A model generated the notes under the pieces. That model was not told the origin of the DNA. It made no database searches and worked only from the letters and a program-made list of their open reading frames with translations. The position numbers and the translations under genes are program-made. This document shows, piece after piece, positions 41,893-51,584 of a DNA stretch of 64,000 nt; the first letter of the stretch is position 1; every line of letters starts with the position of its first letter. The stretch comes from an uncultured Dorea sp. Lineage in GTDB: Bacteria > Bacillota > Clostridia > Lachnospirales > Lachnospiraceae. The stretch covers positions 1 through 64,000 of the forward strand of contig CAJTYU010000001.1 in the NCBI GenBank assembly GCA_910584095.1, in the 5' to 3' direction.

Positions 41893-42153
41893 TCTTCACA
41901 GCCTATCAGTCTATCTACTTAGTTTCTTAGTCTCCGTTAGCAGTTAGTTCGCCGGAATGTTGTCTCGCCCTGCCTGTAATGCCTCGCCTTTTCAGCGGTT
42001 TCCATGCAGGGCGGGCAGCGTCCGGGCCGCCGCAAAATAATAACATACCATTCACTATAGCACATCTTTTCTTTTTTTTCTACCTATGTTATCCTATAAA
42101 CAAAAATTCACAAACTGCCGCAGACGGTGCAGGCGGCATCACAGGAGGTCTTT

Positions 42154-42537
42154 ATGAAATTTTCATTTTACCACAACAATATTAACGTAGCAAATCTGGA
42201 AAAATCAGTGGAGTTCTATCAGAAAGCATTGGGCTTGTACATCACCAAAGAAAAAGAAGCGGAAGACGGAAGCTTCAAGCTGGTATTTTTAGGCGACGGC
42301 GTCACCTCACACCTTTTGGAGCTCACATGGCTTCGGGACATGGACCGCCCCTACGATCTGGGGGACAATGAAATCCATCTTGCCATGCACACCGACGATA
42401 TGGACGCTGCCTATGCATTCCACAAGGAAATGGGCTGCATCTGTTATGACAATAAAGCTATGGGCGTATACTTTATCTCCGACCCGGACGGATACTGGAC
42501 GGAAATATGCCGCGCGACGGCCTGTCTGGCTTTGTAA
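42154..42537 (+). CDS. VOC-superfamily (glyoxalase I-like) metalloprotein
   Basis: 127-residue single-domain VOC protein. Metal-ligand positions of glyoxalase I are visible: His7 (YHNNINV), Glu in LLELTW, His in EIHLAMHTDD and Glu in YWTEI. Substrate unproven; lactoylglutathione lyase-type or isomerase activity are options. ATG 42154 is preceded by CAGGAGG 8 bases upstream; the frame opens 9 codons earlier at a GTG with no ribosome site. Monocistronic, ended by a strong hairpin. Confidence 0.85.
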   Translation: MKFSFYHNNINVANLEKSVEFYQKALGLYITKEKEAEDGSFKLVFLGDGVTSHLLELTWLRDMDRPYDLGDNEIHLAMHTDDMDAAYAFHKEMGCICYDNKAMGVYFISDPDGYWTEICRATACLAL

Positions 42538-42557
42538 GCAGGTGCGCGAAAATACCT

Positions 42558-42599
42558 CTGCCGTACGACGGCTCTTTTTCTTTTGCCGTCGTACGGCAG
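42558..42599. terminator. 14-bp perfect hairpin between the VOC gene and the ABC module
   Basis: CTGCCGTACGACGG (42558-42571) pairs with CCGTCGTACGGCAG (42586-42599). The T-rich run (TTTTTCTTTT) is in the loop instead of after the stem, which is unusual for an intrinsic terminator. It separates convergent genes. Confidence 0.6.
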
Positions 42600-42609
42600 A
42601 TCATTCTAT

Positions 42610-45165
42610 TTATTCTGTTCTCAATCGCTCAACAATGCTCTGCTTTTCTAAATTCTTGAAACAGAAAAACGGAATCAATACTGCAAAAGCCAAGAGGATA
42701 GGCGTACAAATCATCAGCGGCATCAGAGTAAAATGGAAAGTGCTGAACCCATTGGCTGTCATAGCACGGACACCAATCCCAACAGCCAGAATGCTGACAA
42801 TATAAGAAACGAGCAGCGTAATCACTGCATAATCCAGGCCCTCACAAATCAGCATCTTCCGCAGCTGGCGCTTAGTCATTCCCACAGACTGGATCATGGC
42901 AAATTCTTTTTTGCGAGAAACAATGGCCGTGACCATAGAATTAATAAAGTTAAGCACACCCACCATGGCAATAATCACGCTGATGGTATTTCCCATGACT
43001 GCCGACGCCCGCGTTTCTGCCTCATACTGCTCCGCCATGGTTTTGCGGGATGTTACAGGCAGACTGGTGTCAATGGTCTTGGTATACCCATCGAGCATCT
43101 CTTGTGCTGCGGCAATATGATCATCATCCACATTGAAGAACAATCTCCGCAACGTATTCTCCGGCCACTGCTGCCGGAAAACCGAAGTAGGAATAATAAA
43201 ACTCATGCAGTGCTGATCCTGTACACCGCCCTCATAAGCTCCTTCATCCACAGCCTGCAGCGGATATACAATAGCCATTACCGTGTAGGTGCGATTTTCA
43301 AGCTCAATACTGCTTCCAACGGTAGGAGCAGGCAATGCAGCATTTCTCTCTGGGTCTGTGGAATCTATGGCAGGACCGACAGCCAGCACATAGCCTCCGC
43401 TGGCAAATTTTTCTGCATCATAGCTGCCGGAGAGCAAATACCTCTCCTGCGTAATTGCATCCAGAGGGATACCGTCCATTCCATACAGTACGCCGATCGC
43501 TTCACGGGTTTCCATGGCGTTTTTTATCTGAGCAGGACCAGACGGATCGTAAGCTGCCCAATCGTCCAGCATTTCCCGCGTATAGAAGGCGTCGATATTT
43601 TGCACGGTCTCATCATCCAGTGTCAGTTCAAATTGATGAGAATATTGATGACCAATCGCTTCCAAACCAGCCAATCCTTCTACGGACTCCGCCAGTTCGG
43701 CATTCAGGGTGAAACCATGAGGGTCATATCCGCCAATATAATTTACACTGCTGCTATCATCCAGCTGGAAGTCACTGATCGTCAGCTCAGACAGGTATTT
43801 CTCCATATCAAAAGCGGCATTCTTAGCATAGAAACAGCTGAGCAAAACCAGACCCAAGGTCAGAGAGCAGATGACTGTCACTGTCCGTTTTTTGTTCCGC
43901 CCCAGATTCGCCCATGCCATACCGGTAATGGAAGCGCCATTCCGGGTGCGCTTGCTTTTCTTTTCGCTTATTGCGGCATCACTCATCCTCAGAGCTTCGA
44001 TAGGAGAAACCTTACCAGCCAGCCTTGCCGGACGCAGGCAGGAAATCGTAACCGTCAACCATGCAAAAAGGGCAGAGCCAAGGAAGATCACAGGATTGGA
44101 GGAAACCACAGCATCGCCCTCCAGCCGTCCCATCAATACAGGAACCAGCACCATGCCCAGCAGCCACCCCAAGAGAAGGCCCATTGGGATGCCAATCACG
44201 CACAGCCGGTTTGCCTGACCATAAATGAGTTTCTTAATCTGCTTTGTGGTAGTTCCCAGTGTTTTCAACTTGCCATAGAACTGGATGTCGGCAGTAACGC
44301 TGATCTGAAAGATATTATAAATAATCAGATATCCGGCGAGAAACACCAGCGCCATACCCAAATACATGGGAAGACTTTCCTGCGCTGCGGTAGCATTCAT
44401 CTCCGGTGAATATGCCAGATTCACGCCAAATTCCAAGTCTGTCAGTCCGGTGTCTGCCAAAATATTCTCCATGGCGGCCTCAATGTTGCGGTCACTATGC
44501 AGGATCACTTGTGCAGTATGCAGGCCTAAAATGCTTGTTTTTCCGTCAGCGACATAGTCGCCGATCATCTCATCCGCAAATTCCCGGCTTACCCAAGCCA
44601 TGCTGGCATAGACAGATTCGTTGCCCTCCCAGAAACCACAGAGGGTAAAGGTAGAGGTGGTCACCTCCTCCTTTGCAAAATCCCTGCGCCATTCCAGCGT
44701 TATAGTCTCCCCCAGCTGATGGGGAATACCCAGTCGATCGAGAATCAGTGTGTCCAGAGCGATCTCATCTGCTGCCGTTGGCATTGTTCCGGCGGCAGGC
44801 ATAGCAAAGGAATGTCTTGCATTGATGTCACTGCTCCAACGGATCTCAACCTGTTTGCCACCCAGCTTTTTGTTTTGCGCAAGACCAAGAACAAGGCTTT
44901 CTCCGGCTTCTGCAACATCAGGGTGATTAGCGATTAGAGAAAACTGCTCTGCGGTGATGTTCTTAAAGGATGCCTGACCATCATAACCAGTCTGCCGGAA
45001 GGTCATTTCCACCATGTTTTTGCTCATACTCTGCGCCAAGGTAAACAGAGTGGTGAACATAATCGTCGTCATTAAGATGGCGGTGATAGCCACCAGATTC
45101 CGGCCTTTATTTTTCTTGAAAGTACGCCGATTCAGCGTTTGAATTGGTTTGAATACTGTTTTCAT
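42610..45165 (-). CDS. FtsX-like ABC transporter permease (second pair)
   Basis: 851-residue permease with a duplicated FtsX/MacB-type layout: TM1 near 22-45, a large extracellular domain to about 270, three helices (about 275-395), a second helix-plus-ectodomain unit (about 420-715) and three closing helices (about 725-845, ending with the KNLEKQSIVERLR tail shared with the other permease). These transporters bind or expel antimicrobial peptides or lipids rather than importing nutrients. Works with the ATPase 15 bases upstream. It is about 30-40% similar by eye to the permease at 46000-48537, so the pairs look like a duplication. Confidence 0.88.
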   Translation of the reverse strand: MKTVFKPIQTLNRRTFKKNKGRNLVAITAILMTTIMFTTLFTLAQSMSKNMVEMTFRQTGYDGQASFKNITAEQFSLIANHPDVAEAGESLVLGLAQNKKLGGKQVEIRWSSDINARHSFAMPAAGTMPTAADEIALDTLILDRLGIPHQLGETITLEWRRDFAKEEVTTSTFTLCGFWEGNESVYASMAWVSREFADEMIGDYVADGKTSILGLHTAQVILHSDRNIEAAMENILADTGLTDLEFGVNLAYSPEMNATAAQESLPMYLGMALVFLAGYLIIYNIFQISVTADIQFYGKLKTLGTTTKQIKKLIYGQANRLCVIGIPMGLLLGWLLGMVLVPVLMGRLEGDAVVSSNPVIFLGSALFAWLTVTISCLRPARLAGKVSPIEALRMSDAAISEKKSKRTRNGASITGMAWANLGRNKKRTVTVICSLTLGLVLLSCFYAKNAAFDMEKYLSELTISDFQLDDSSSVNYIGGYDPHGFTLNAELAESVEGLAGLEAIGHQYSHQFELTLDDETVQNIDAFYTREMLDDWAAYDPSGPAQIKNAMETREAIGVLYGMDGIPLDAITQERYLLSGSYDAEKFASGGYVLAVGPAIDSTDPERNAALPAPTVGSSIELENRTYTVMAIVYPLQAVDEGAYEGGVQDQHCMSFIIPTSVFRQQWPENTLRRLFFNVDDDHIAAAQEMLDGYTKTIDTSLPVTSRKTMAEQYEAETRASAVMGNTISVIIAMVGVLNFINSMVTAIVSRKKEFAMIQSVGMTKRQLRKMLICEGLDYAVITLLVSYIVSILAVGIGVRAMTANGFSTFHFTLMPLMICTPILLAFAVLIPFFCFKNLEKQSIVERLRTE

Positions 45166-45179
45166 CGTGCGTCCCTCCC

Positions 45180-45851
45180 TTATTGTGACACGATGCGGCC
45201 GTCCTCAATTCGGACAATACGATCCGCCATATGTGCAATTTCCGGGTTATGAGTAATCATCACGATTGTCTGGTTAAATTCTTTGCTGGTCATTTTCAGC
45301 AAACCAATCACATCGTCACTGGTTTTTGAATCCAGATTACCAGTGGGTTCGTCAGCCAGGATAATAGCAGGCTTAGAGGCCAGCGCACGGGCGATCGCCA
45401 CTCTCTGCTGCTGCCCACCGGAAAGATTGTTCGGCAGACTATCCAGCTTTTTCTCCAGACCAAGCAGACGAACAATCTCCATGATAAACTTCTCGTCAGG
45501 CTTGCGGCCATCCAGAGAAATGGGAAAAACAATATTTTCCCAAACGCTGAGTACCGGTACCAGATTGTAATTCTGAAAAATGAAACCGATATGATTGCGC
45601 CGGAAAATGGTTGCCTGTTCGCTGTTTAGCTTTGCCAGTTCAGTATTTCCAATTTGGATACTGCCCTCGCTGGGGGTATCCAGTCCGCCCAGCATATTCA
45701 GCAGCGTAGATTTTCCAGATCCGGAGGTGCCAATAATCGCAGTAAACTTACCACGTTCGATCTCCAAATCTATACCATCCAATGCCTTGACTAGGACCTC
45801 ACCCCTCCCGTAATATTTTTTAAGACCGGCAGCCTTCAAAATTGCTTCCAT
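45180..45851 (-). CDS. ABC transporter ATPase, LolD/MacB-type (second pair)
   Basis: 223 residues with Walker A GTSGSGKST (about 42-50), signature LSGGQQQRVAIARAL and Walker B IILADEPTGNLD, the pattern of the FtsX-linked ATPase family. It drives the permease at 42610. Its own promoter with a repeat-box operator lies upstream, so this pair can be induced separately from the first pair. Confidence 0.93.
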   Translation of the reverse strand: MEAILKAAGLKKYYGRGEVLVKALDGIDLEIERGKFTAIIGTSGSGKSTLLNMLGGLDTPSEGSIQIGNTELAKLNSEQATIFRRNHIGFIFQNYNLVPVLSVWENIVFPISLDGRKPDEKFIMEIVRLLGLEKKLDSLPNNLSGGQQQRVAIARALASKPAIILADEPTGNLDSKTSDDVIGLLKMTSKEFNQTIVMITHNPEIAHMADRIVRIEDGRIVSQ

Positions 45852-45924
45852 AATTATTTCCTCCTTGTGACCGGGAATCCGTTTCCCTTTTCTTACTGTA
45901 TTTTACCAGTTCAATGTCACAGGG

Positions 45925-45955
45925 AAGGTACAACAAAGGTACAGTTTTGTACCTT
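45925..45955. promoter_or_regulatory. Repeat-box operator, probable response-regulator site
   Basis: AAGGTACA occurs at 45925-45932 and 45936-45943 (11 bp apart, one helical turn) and as the inverted TGTACCTT at 45948-45955, so boxes 2 and 3 form a palindrome around GTTT. Downstream on the minus strand TAAAAT is at about 45901-45906 with no consensus -35. This layout fits OmpR-type activation by the regulator at 50272-50958. Confidence 0.65.
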
Positions 45956-45999
45956 TTGAAAGTGCAGGCGAAGCCGCCCTAATATTTTGTCTCTATAAC

Positions 46000-48537
46000 T
46001 CACGCAACGATTCGCAAACGCTCTGCAATGCTTCCTTTCTCAATAAACCGGCAGCACATTAGGGGTACTGCCGCCGCCATGAACAGCATGAGAGGCAAAG
46101 CCGCCCACAAGGGAGCCAGCGTATAGTGATAGGTCATGCACCACGTGTTAAGCTGTAAAAAAACTGCCGGCATCCCAAACCAGGTTACAAGGAAGGTAAC
46201 TGGCAGCATAATTACTATCAAAAAGCCCGCATGAAGCAAGCCCTCTGTCAGCAAAAGCCATTGCAGCTTTCTGCTTGTCATACCAAGGCTCTGATAGACC
46301 GCAAATTCTTTTTTTCGGACCATCGTCTTTGTAACCAACATATTGGCAAAGTTCAGCAGACCAATGATCATCAACACGATCCCGACGATCAGCTTCGGCA
46401 GGCATTCATTCAACCTGCCGTTTTGGAAAGCTTCTTGATAATCGCTGCGCATCCGAACACTGATCCCGCGATTCAGCCCCTGCTTATACGATCTGAGATA
46501 GTGTTCAAATTCCTCCTGCCCATTATGGTCAATGTTGACTGCCAGCTGACGGATACCCTCATCAGGGAAAAGCTGATCAAATAAGGACAGTGGTACAAAA
46601 TAGGACACATGAAAGCTGGACTCCGAACTGTTACTTCCACTTAAAAACGAGGTATCCTCCATAACAGAAGCCAGCACAGGAAGCTGCTCTCCCCTAAGCT
46701 CCACAGTTTCTCCGGCGGCAGGGGAGGACACGCCCTCCGAATAAGCGCCTGCGGCCACAACATACTGCCCGTCAGCAAACTGTTCTGCATCTAAATCGCC
46801 GCTGGTGACCGGACAGTTATCCAGTACATACCGTAGGTAGGCGTCCTCCAACGCAATAACGATGCCGCAATAACTGCCCGTCTGTTCCAAGCGGTCCAAA
46901 CCGGCACACCAATCGGGATAGGCAGCCTGACTTTCTCTGCGGGTCATGGTTTCATCATAAGGTTCGTTGTAAAAGTCCACGATCCGCTGGCGCAGCTCGT
47001 CAGAAGCCGTTAGTTCCACTTCTTTGGATTTCAGGACGCTTATTTCCAAAACTTCACTCCGTCCGCGCAGATCACTGACGATCTGTTCAGTGATTGCCCG
47101 GTTATTGGGGTTATACCGCTGTATGGCGGAAGCCGCAGAACCGTCCTCGATGGTATAGTCCCACGGAGACATCCCGTTTAAGTACAGTCCTTCGTCGTAG
47201 CTGGTGTAACGAATCCAGGTAGAGCAGAGCAACAGAAGGGAAAATAGTAAAGACAGCAATGAAAAAAGTGTACGCTCTTTATTTCTCCACAGGGAGCGAA
47301 GGGCCAGACGAAGAATACTGACTTTCCCTGTACCGATACGCCCCCTCCCTTTCAGCGTTCGTCCATCTAAATTCCGCAGCATCTGTGTTGGCATCATTCC
47401 GCCTGTCCGAACAGCAGGCAGCAAGTACGCCAGTAAAACTGTTCCGAAGGTACTAAGCGCTGCCAGAGCGAACGGCTCCCATGATAGGAAGTAGATTGCC
47501 GGGTTTTGCTCCATGCCGGTTACAATTCGCGGTGTAACCAGATAGTGGATAACAAATCCCATCAGCCAACCGGGAAGCAGACCCAAAAGAGAGAGCAGCA
47601 GGGCCTTTTCCAACAGAACCCATCGGATCTGCCGCGGTGTCATGCCCAAAGTTTTCAACCCCGCAAAAAAGTGGGTATCCTGATCCATGGCCACATGAAT
47701 GATACTGTATATCATCAAAAAGCCGCACAAAAGCACAACTAACGCAGGAATGTAGAACGGCGCTGCCTGCTGACTTGCCATTTCCATACTAGCTTCGTTA
47801 TAGGCCAGATTGGTAGTGTAAGTAACCTGATTTACGCCCTGATCTGTCATGATCTGCTGCGCCTGTCGGTCCAATTCCTTTGGCTGATGAAGATCAGCCC
47901 CCATCGTGACGGATGCCGTATCCGGGTATCCAAGCAAAATTTCGGCAGCGCACTCCGCTGTCACCCATGCACAGGCTTCTGTGAAATTTGTGGGGCTTGC
48001 CCACCATCCGCAGAGCGTAAAATCAGTATTGTACTGTTCTCCCTTTCTGTCTGTCCACTGAATAGACACCGGAGTACCCAATTCGCGAAGAATCCCCAGA
48101 GAGTCCATGGTAAATTCATCCAGCGCGATCTCTCCCGGTTTCTCCGGCAGGCGCCCCGTTGTAGGAATAGAACGGATGCTCTGGGCATAGTCCTGATCGG
48201 TTACCGCCAGCTTGACACTGCGAGTGCCTATCATCTCATCAGAGATCTGACCCAAAGCGCTGATTCGGACCGTGCTTTTTACATTGGGATGCTGTGCTAA
48301 TTTATCTGCCTGATGTGCGGTCAATCCATGGTAGAGGATGTGACTTGTGGAACCGTATCGGTACTCATAATTGAGCAGAAATGCATTTTCTACTGAACTG
48401 CCCAGAAGAAAAGTAACGGCATACAGCCCTGTAATCAAAACCACAGCAAAAGCCAGCAGTAAATTTTTTGCTTTGTGAAATTTGAAATCTTGCCACGCAA
48501 GCGTGTGACATATTTTTAGATTGTTATTTGCAAGCAT
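46000..48537 (-). CDS. FtsX-like ABC transporter permease (first pair)
   Basis: 845-residue permease with the same duplicated layout as 42610-45165: N-terminal helix (FKFHKAKNLLLAFAVVLITGLYAV near 17-40), ectodomain to about 265, three helices (about 268-390), a helix near 430, second ectodomain (460-700) and three terminal helices with AKRKEFAVYQSLGMT-type intracellular loop (KKEFAVYQSLGMTSRK). Tail CRFIEKGSIAERLR. Paired with the ATPase 9 bases upstream in an operon headed by a two-component system. Confidence 0.88.
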   Translation of the reverse strand: MLANNNLKICHTLAWQDFKFHKAKNLLLAFAVVLITGLYAVTFLLGSSVENAFLLNYEYRYGSTSHILYHGLTAHQADKLAQHPNVKSTVRISALGQISDEMIGTRSVKLAVTDQDYAQSIRSIPTTGRLPEKPGEIALDEFTMDSLGILRELGTPVSIQWTDRKGEQYNTDFTLCGWWASPTNFTEACAWVTAECAAEILLGYPDTASVTMGADLHQPKELDRQAQQIMTDQGVNQVTYTTNLAYNEASMEMASQQAAPFYIPALVVLLCGFLMIYSIIHVAMDQDTHFFAGLKTLGMTPRQIRWVLLEKALLLSLLGLLPGWLMGFVIHYLVTPRIVTGMEQNPAIYFLSWEPFALAALSTFGTVLLAYLLPAVRTGGMMPTQMLRNLDGRTLKGRGRIGTGKVSILRLALRSLWRNKERTLFSLLSLLFSLLLLCSTWIRYTSYDEGLYLNGMSPWDYTIEDGSAASAIQRYNPNNRAITEQIVSDLRGRSEVLEISVLKSKEVELTASDELRQRIVDFYNEPYDETMTRRESQAAYPDWCAGLDRLEQTGSYCGIVIALEDAYLRYVLDNCPVTSGDLDAEQFADGQYVVAAGAYSEGVSSPAAGETVELRGEQLPVLASVMEDTSFLSGSNSSESSFHVSYFVPLSLFDQLFPDEGIRQLAVNIDHNGQEEFEHYLRSYKQGLNRGISVRMRSDYQEAFQNGRLNECLPKLIVGIVLMIIGLLNFANMLVTKTMVRKKEFAVYQSLGMTSRKLQWLLLTEGLLHAGFLIVIMLPVTFLVTWFGMPAVFLQLNTWCMTYHYTLAPLWAALPLMLFMAAAVPLMCCRFIEKGSIAERLRIVA

Positions 48538-48546
48538 GACGCCTCC

Positions 48547-49242
48547 TTACGCCTTCAGGCGGCCATCTTCCATGCGAAGCACACAGTCAGCCATCTGTGC
48601 GATTTCAAGGTTGTGGGTAATCATAATGAGTGTTTGGTGATAGGTCTCTACGGACACTTTCAAAAGCCCTAACACATTTTGCCCGCTTTTTACATCCAGG
48701 TTTCCAGTAGGTTCATCGGCAAGAATAATGGCTGGCTTAGCAATTAGCGCCCTGGCAATAGCTGCCCGCTGCTGCCCGCCGCCGGAAAGCTCATGGGGAT
48801 AGGCATTCAGCCGTTCCTCCAGCCGAAGCTGCTGTATGACATCCACAAAGAAACGCTGATCCGGCGTACTGCCAGCCAGACTAAGGGGAAATAGAATGTT
48901 TTCTTTGACGGTCAGTGTTGGAACCAGATTAAAATTCTGATACACAAAACCTACTTTGCTGCGGCGAAACACAGCCATCTCTTTTTCCCTCAAACCGGAC
49001 AGATTTACACCATCTACGATTACTTCCCCCTCATCGGGAGTATCCAGCCCGCCGATCATGTTCAACAAAGTGGTTTTGCCGGAGCCAGATGCACCAATAA
49101 TGGCGGTAAACTTGCCTTTCTCAATGGAAAGGTCGATGCCATCCAATGCTTTGACTTGCGTCTCCCCTTTTCCAAAGTATTTCTTTAATTGATTTACGGT
49201 TACGATTTCCATAGGTTCATATTTCCTCTCTCCCATTTTCAT
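48547..49242 (-). CDS. ABC transporter ATPase, LolD/MacB-type (first pair)
   Basis: 231 residues with Walker A GASGSGKTT (about 49-57), signature LSGGGQQRAAIARAL (one extra Gly compared with the usual LSGGQQQR) and Walker B IILADEPTGNLD. Immediately precedes the permease at 46000 and follows the kinase gene by 13 bases. ATG 49242 or the ATG 3 codons later are possible. Confidence 0.93.
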   Translation of the reverse strand: MKMGERKYEPMEIVTVNQLKKYFGKGETQVKALDGIDLSIEKGKFTAIIGASGSGKTTLLNMIGGLDTPDEGEVIVDGVNLSGLREKEMAVFRRSKVGFVYQNFNLVPTLTVKENILFPLSLAGSTPDQRFFVDVIQQLRLEERLNAYPHELSGGGQQRAAIARALIAKPAIILADEPTGNLDVKSGQNVLGLLKVSVETYHQTLIMITHNLEIAQMADCVLRMEDGRLKA

Positions 49243-49255
49243 ATACGCTATTTGC

Positions 49256-50275
49256 TCAGCTCAGCAAATAGACAGAGAAGGTGGTCCCTTCTCCGAAGTT
49301 TGATTTTACGCTGATATAACCTTTCTGCCGCGTAATGATCCCGCTGGCAAGATACAGACCCAGACCAACGCCTTCTTCGGCAGCTGTTTCCTGCGCCCGA
49401 TAAAAACGCTGGAAAACATCGTGATAATGCTCCTCATGGATGCCAATACCGGTATCGGAAATATCAATTCGCGTATAGAATTGCCACGGGCGAACAGACA
49501 CAGAAATGCTGCCGCCTTCCGGGGTGTATTTTACCCCGTTGTCCAAGATATTGCCCAAGGCCTCCGCTGTCCACTTGGGGTCATGCTGCACGGTAACCGA
49601 TGGCGCACAGTCCACCGACAACTGGATATTTTTTTTGTCTGCTTTCGCCCATACGGTACTGATTGCCTGAGCAATAGTCTTATCAAGAGGCGCATCTTCC
49701 ATATGCAGGACAAAGGTCCTTGTTTCCAGCCGAGACATTTTGATCAAAGACTGCATCAGAAAATCTAATTTATTGATCTGTGATGCCATGGTTTCCAGAA
49801 ACTCCGCCCGCTTTTCCTCCGTCAGCTGATGCTGCCGAAGAATGCCGGTAAACATCTGAATATTAGCAATAGGAGTTTTCACTTGATGGGAAATATCGCT
49901 GACCAGCTCCTGAATGGTCTGCTTATCCTGCCGGCTCTGCACTTTGCCCTCGTTCATGATGTCATAATATTGCAAGAGCTTTCCCTGTACCTTGGCTGTT
50001 ACGCTATCCTCATAAGGCCGCTCCACCTCCGGCTGTCTCCCAGAAATCAAGGCATCCAGCGTATCACATATTTCGTCTGCAAAGTGAAAAATCTGTCTCT
50101 GCTGAAACCATATCCACAGACCGGCTAATGCAAAAATACCACCTGTCGCAGCCAATAAGCTGTAACGAACACTGGAACGGGGAACAAATGCCCACAATAG
50201 CCAGCACAGCAAAGAAAAAAGCACCGCAGCTGCCAAAACCATCAAAATTTTCAAAGCTTTTGCGTGCTTCTTCAT
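49256..50275 (-). CDS. Sensor histidine kinase, intramembrane-sensing type
   Basis: 339 residues with two N-terminal helices (about 9-30 and 38-57) joined by a loop of only about eight residues, so there is no extracellular sensor domain. Histidine phosphoacceptor His130 in SDISHQVKTPIAN, N box LDNGVKYTPEG, and G boxes DTGIGIHE and GVGLGLYLASGI. Kinases of this shape usually sense drug load through their partner ABC transporter. Overlaps the regulator gene by 4 bases. Confidence 0.9.
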   Translation of the reverse strand: MKKHAKALKILMVLAAAVLFSLLCWLLWAFVPRSSVRYSLLAATGGIFALAGLWIWFQQRQIFHFADEICDTLDALISGRQPEVERPYEDSVTAKVQGKLLQYYDIMNEGKVQSRQDKQTIQELVSDISHQVKTPIANIQMFTGILRQHQLTEEKRAEFLETMASQINKLDFLMQSLIKMSRLETRTFVLHMEDAPLDKTIAQAISTVWAKADKKNIQLSVDCAPSVTVQHDPKWTAEALGNILDNGVKYTPEGGSISVSVRPWQFYTRIDISDTGIGIHEEHYHDVFQRFYRAQETAAEEGVGLGLYLASGIITRQKGYISVKSNFGEGTTFSVYLLS

Positions 50276-50958
50276 TGTTTGCCTCCAGTCCAGATATACC
50301 CCATACCCCGGATGGTCTTGATATAGGTATGATCGTCATTCTCTATCTTCGCCCGAAGCCGATTCATCGTCACGGTAAGTGTGTGGTCATCAATAAAATT
50401 CCCATCACAATCCCACAGCCGTTCCAGCAAAAGCTGTCTGGTAATGATGTTGCCCGCATTCTCTGTCAGTGCTTTCAGCAACTTATATTCGTTGGGCGTG
50501 ATCGACAGCTTTTCGCCTCCCCGCACGGCAGTCAGCGCGCCAAAATCAAGCAGAAGAAATCCGTCAGTCCAACTGTCCGCGGGAGTCTCTGTAACCTTAC
50601 TTCCTCTCCGGATGGCGACCTCTACCCGCCGTAAAAAAATCTGCATATTGAATGGCTTCGTAATATAATCCTCTGCGCCCAAATCAAATCCGTTCAGCAC
50701 ATCCTGCTCTAAATCGTTTGCCGTCAAAAAAATAACAGGGAGATCCGGTTTTATTGCTTTCACTTCTCGGCAGAAATCAAAGCCGTTGCCATCCGGCAGA
50801 TTCACATCCATGATCACAAGGTCAAACTGATCCTCCAGCAAAAGCTGTCTGGCTTTCCGGCAGTTATATGCTGCAACCGTCAGATAGCCGCTGCTGTCCA
50901 ATTCAAAACACAGTCCAGCACTTAAGGCCAGATCATCTTCTATTACTAAAATTCTCAT
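50272..50958 (-). CDS. OmpR-family response regulator
   Basis: 228 residues: receiver with Glu8/Asp9, phosphoacceptor Asp51 (VIMDVNLPDG) and the YITKPF lysine, then a winged-helix Trans_reg_C domain (about 135-225, ending IKTIRGMGYIW). First gene of the ABC module. A TTGAAA with a weak GATAAA -10 lies about 60-80 bases upstream. Likely acts on the box array at 45925-45955. Confidence 0.93.
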   Translation of the reverse strand: MRILVIEDDLALSAGLCFELDSSGYLTVAAYNCRKARQLLLEDQFDLVIMDVNLPDGNGFDFCREVKAIKPDLPVIFLTANDLEQDVLNGFDLGAEDYITKPFNMQIFLRRVEVAIRRGSKVTETPADSWTDGFLLLDFGALTAVRGGEKLSITPNEYKLLKALTENAGNIITRQLLLERLWDCDGNFIDDHTLTVTMNRLRAKIENDDHTYIKTIRGMGYIWTGGKQ

Positions 50959-51044
50959 TGCTTATCACCTTTTCGCTTCTTATATCTTCCGTGCAATAAT
51001 AGTTTATCTGACGGGTGGAATATGTTTTCAATAAGTATGTATTT

Positions 51045-51566
51045 TTATAATATGTCCAAGTCTGCCAACGATCTTGCCGGCTTTGTACTTTTCTTTGCAT
51101 TCCTCACCTCTCCGATCTTCCCGCCTGATTTGCGGCAGAGATAAATTTCCCCAATTTCCATTGATTTATCAATGGCTTTGCACATATCATATACCGTTAA
51201 AAGCGCTACGCTTACGCCGGTCAGCGCCTCCATCTCCACGCTGGTTTTCCCCGTAACTTTCACTGTACACCAACAATAAACCGCACGCTCCTCCGGATTC
51301 ATTTCAAACTGTATTCTGCAATTTGTAATGGGCAGAATATGGCACATAGGAATCAGTTCCGATGTCTTTTTTGCACCCATAATGCCCGCTGTCATCGCAA
51401 CACCCAGTACGTCTCCCTTTCCTACCGTACCTTCTTCAATCGCATCATATACGGCCTGACTAACCGAAATTTTTCCCGCCGCGACAGCCGTACGTTCCGT
51501 ATCGTTCTTTCCAGATACATCCACCATTAACGCTTTTCCATTTTCATCAAAATGTGTAAATCCCAT
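51045..51566 (-). CDS. moaC: Cyclic pyranopterin monophosphate synthase MoaC
   Basis: Converts 3',8-cyclo-GTP to cyclic pyranopterin monophosphate in molybdenum cofactor synthesis. 173 residues, with DVSGKNDTERTAVAAGKI, GAKKTSELIPMCHILPI (active-site region), VKVTGKTSVEMEALTGVSVALLTVYDMCKA and the C-terminal GGKIGEV. No other moa gene is nearby. It follows radA by 18 bases and shares its transcript. Confidence 0.95.
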   Translation of the reverse strand: MGFTHFDENGKALMVDVSGKNDTERTAVAAGKISVSQAVYDAIEEGTVGKGDVLGVAMTAGIMGAKKTSELIPMCHILPITNCRIQFEMNPEERAVYCWCTVKVTGKTSVEMEALTGVSVALLTVYDMCKAIDKSMEIGEIYLCRKSGGKIGEVRNAKKSTKPARSLADLDIL

Positions 51567-51584
51567 ATGCTTTGTCCCTTTTCA

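Noticed and set aside
42733..44409. 558-codon open frame on the plus strand
   Set aside because: It lies antisense to the FtsX-like permease at 42610-45165, has no ribosome site or recognisable domain and is rich in His, Arg, Gln and Cys, as expected for a shadow of a real gene.
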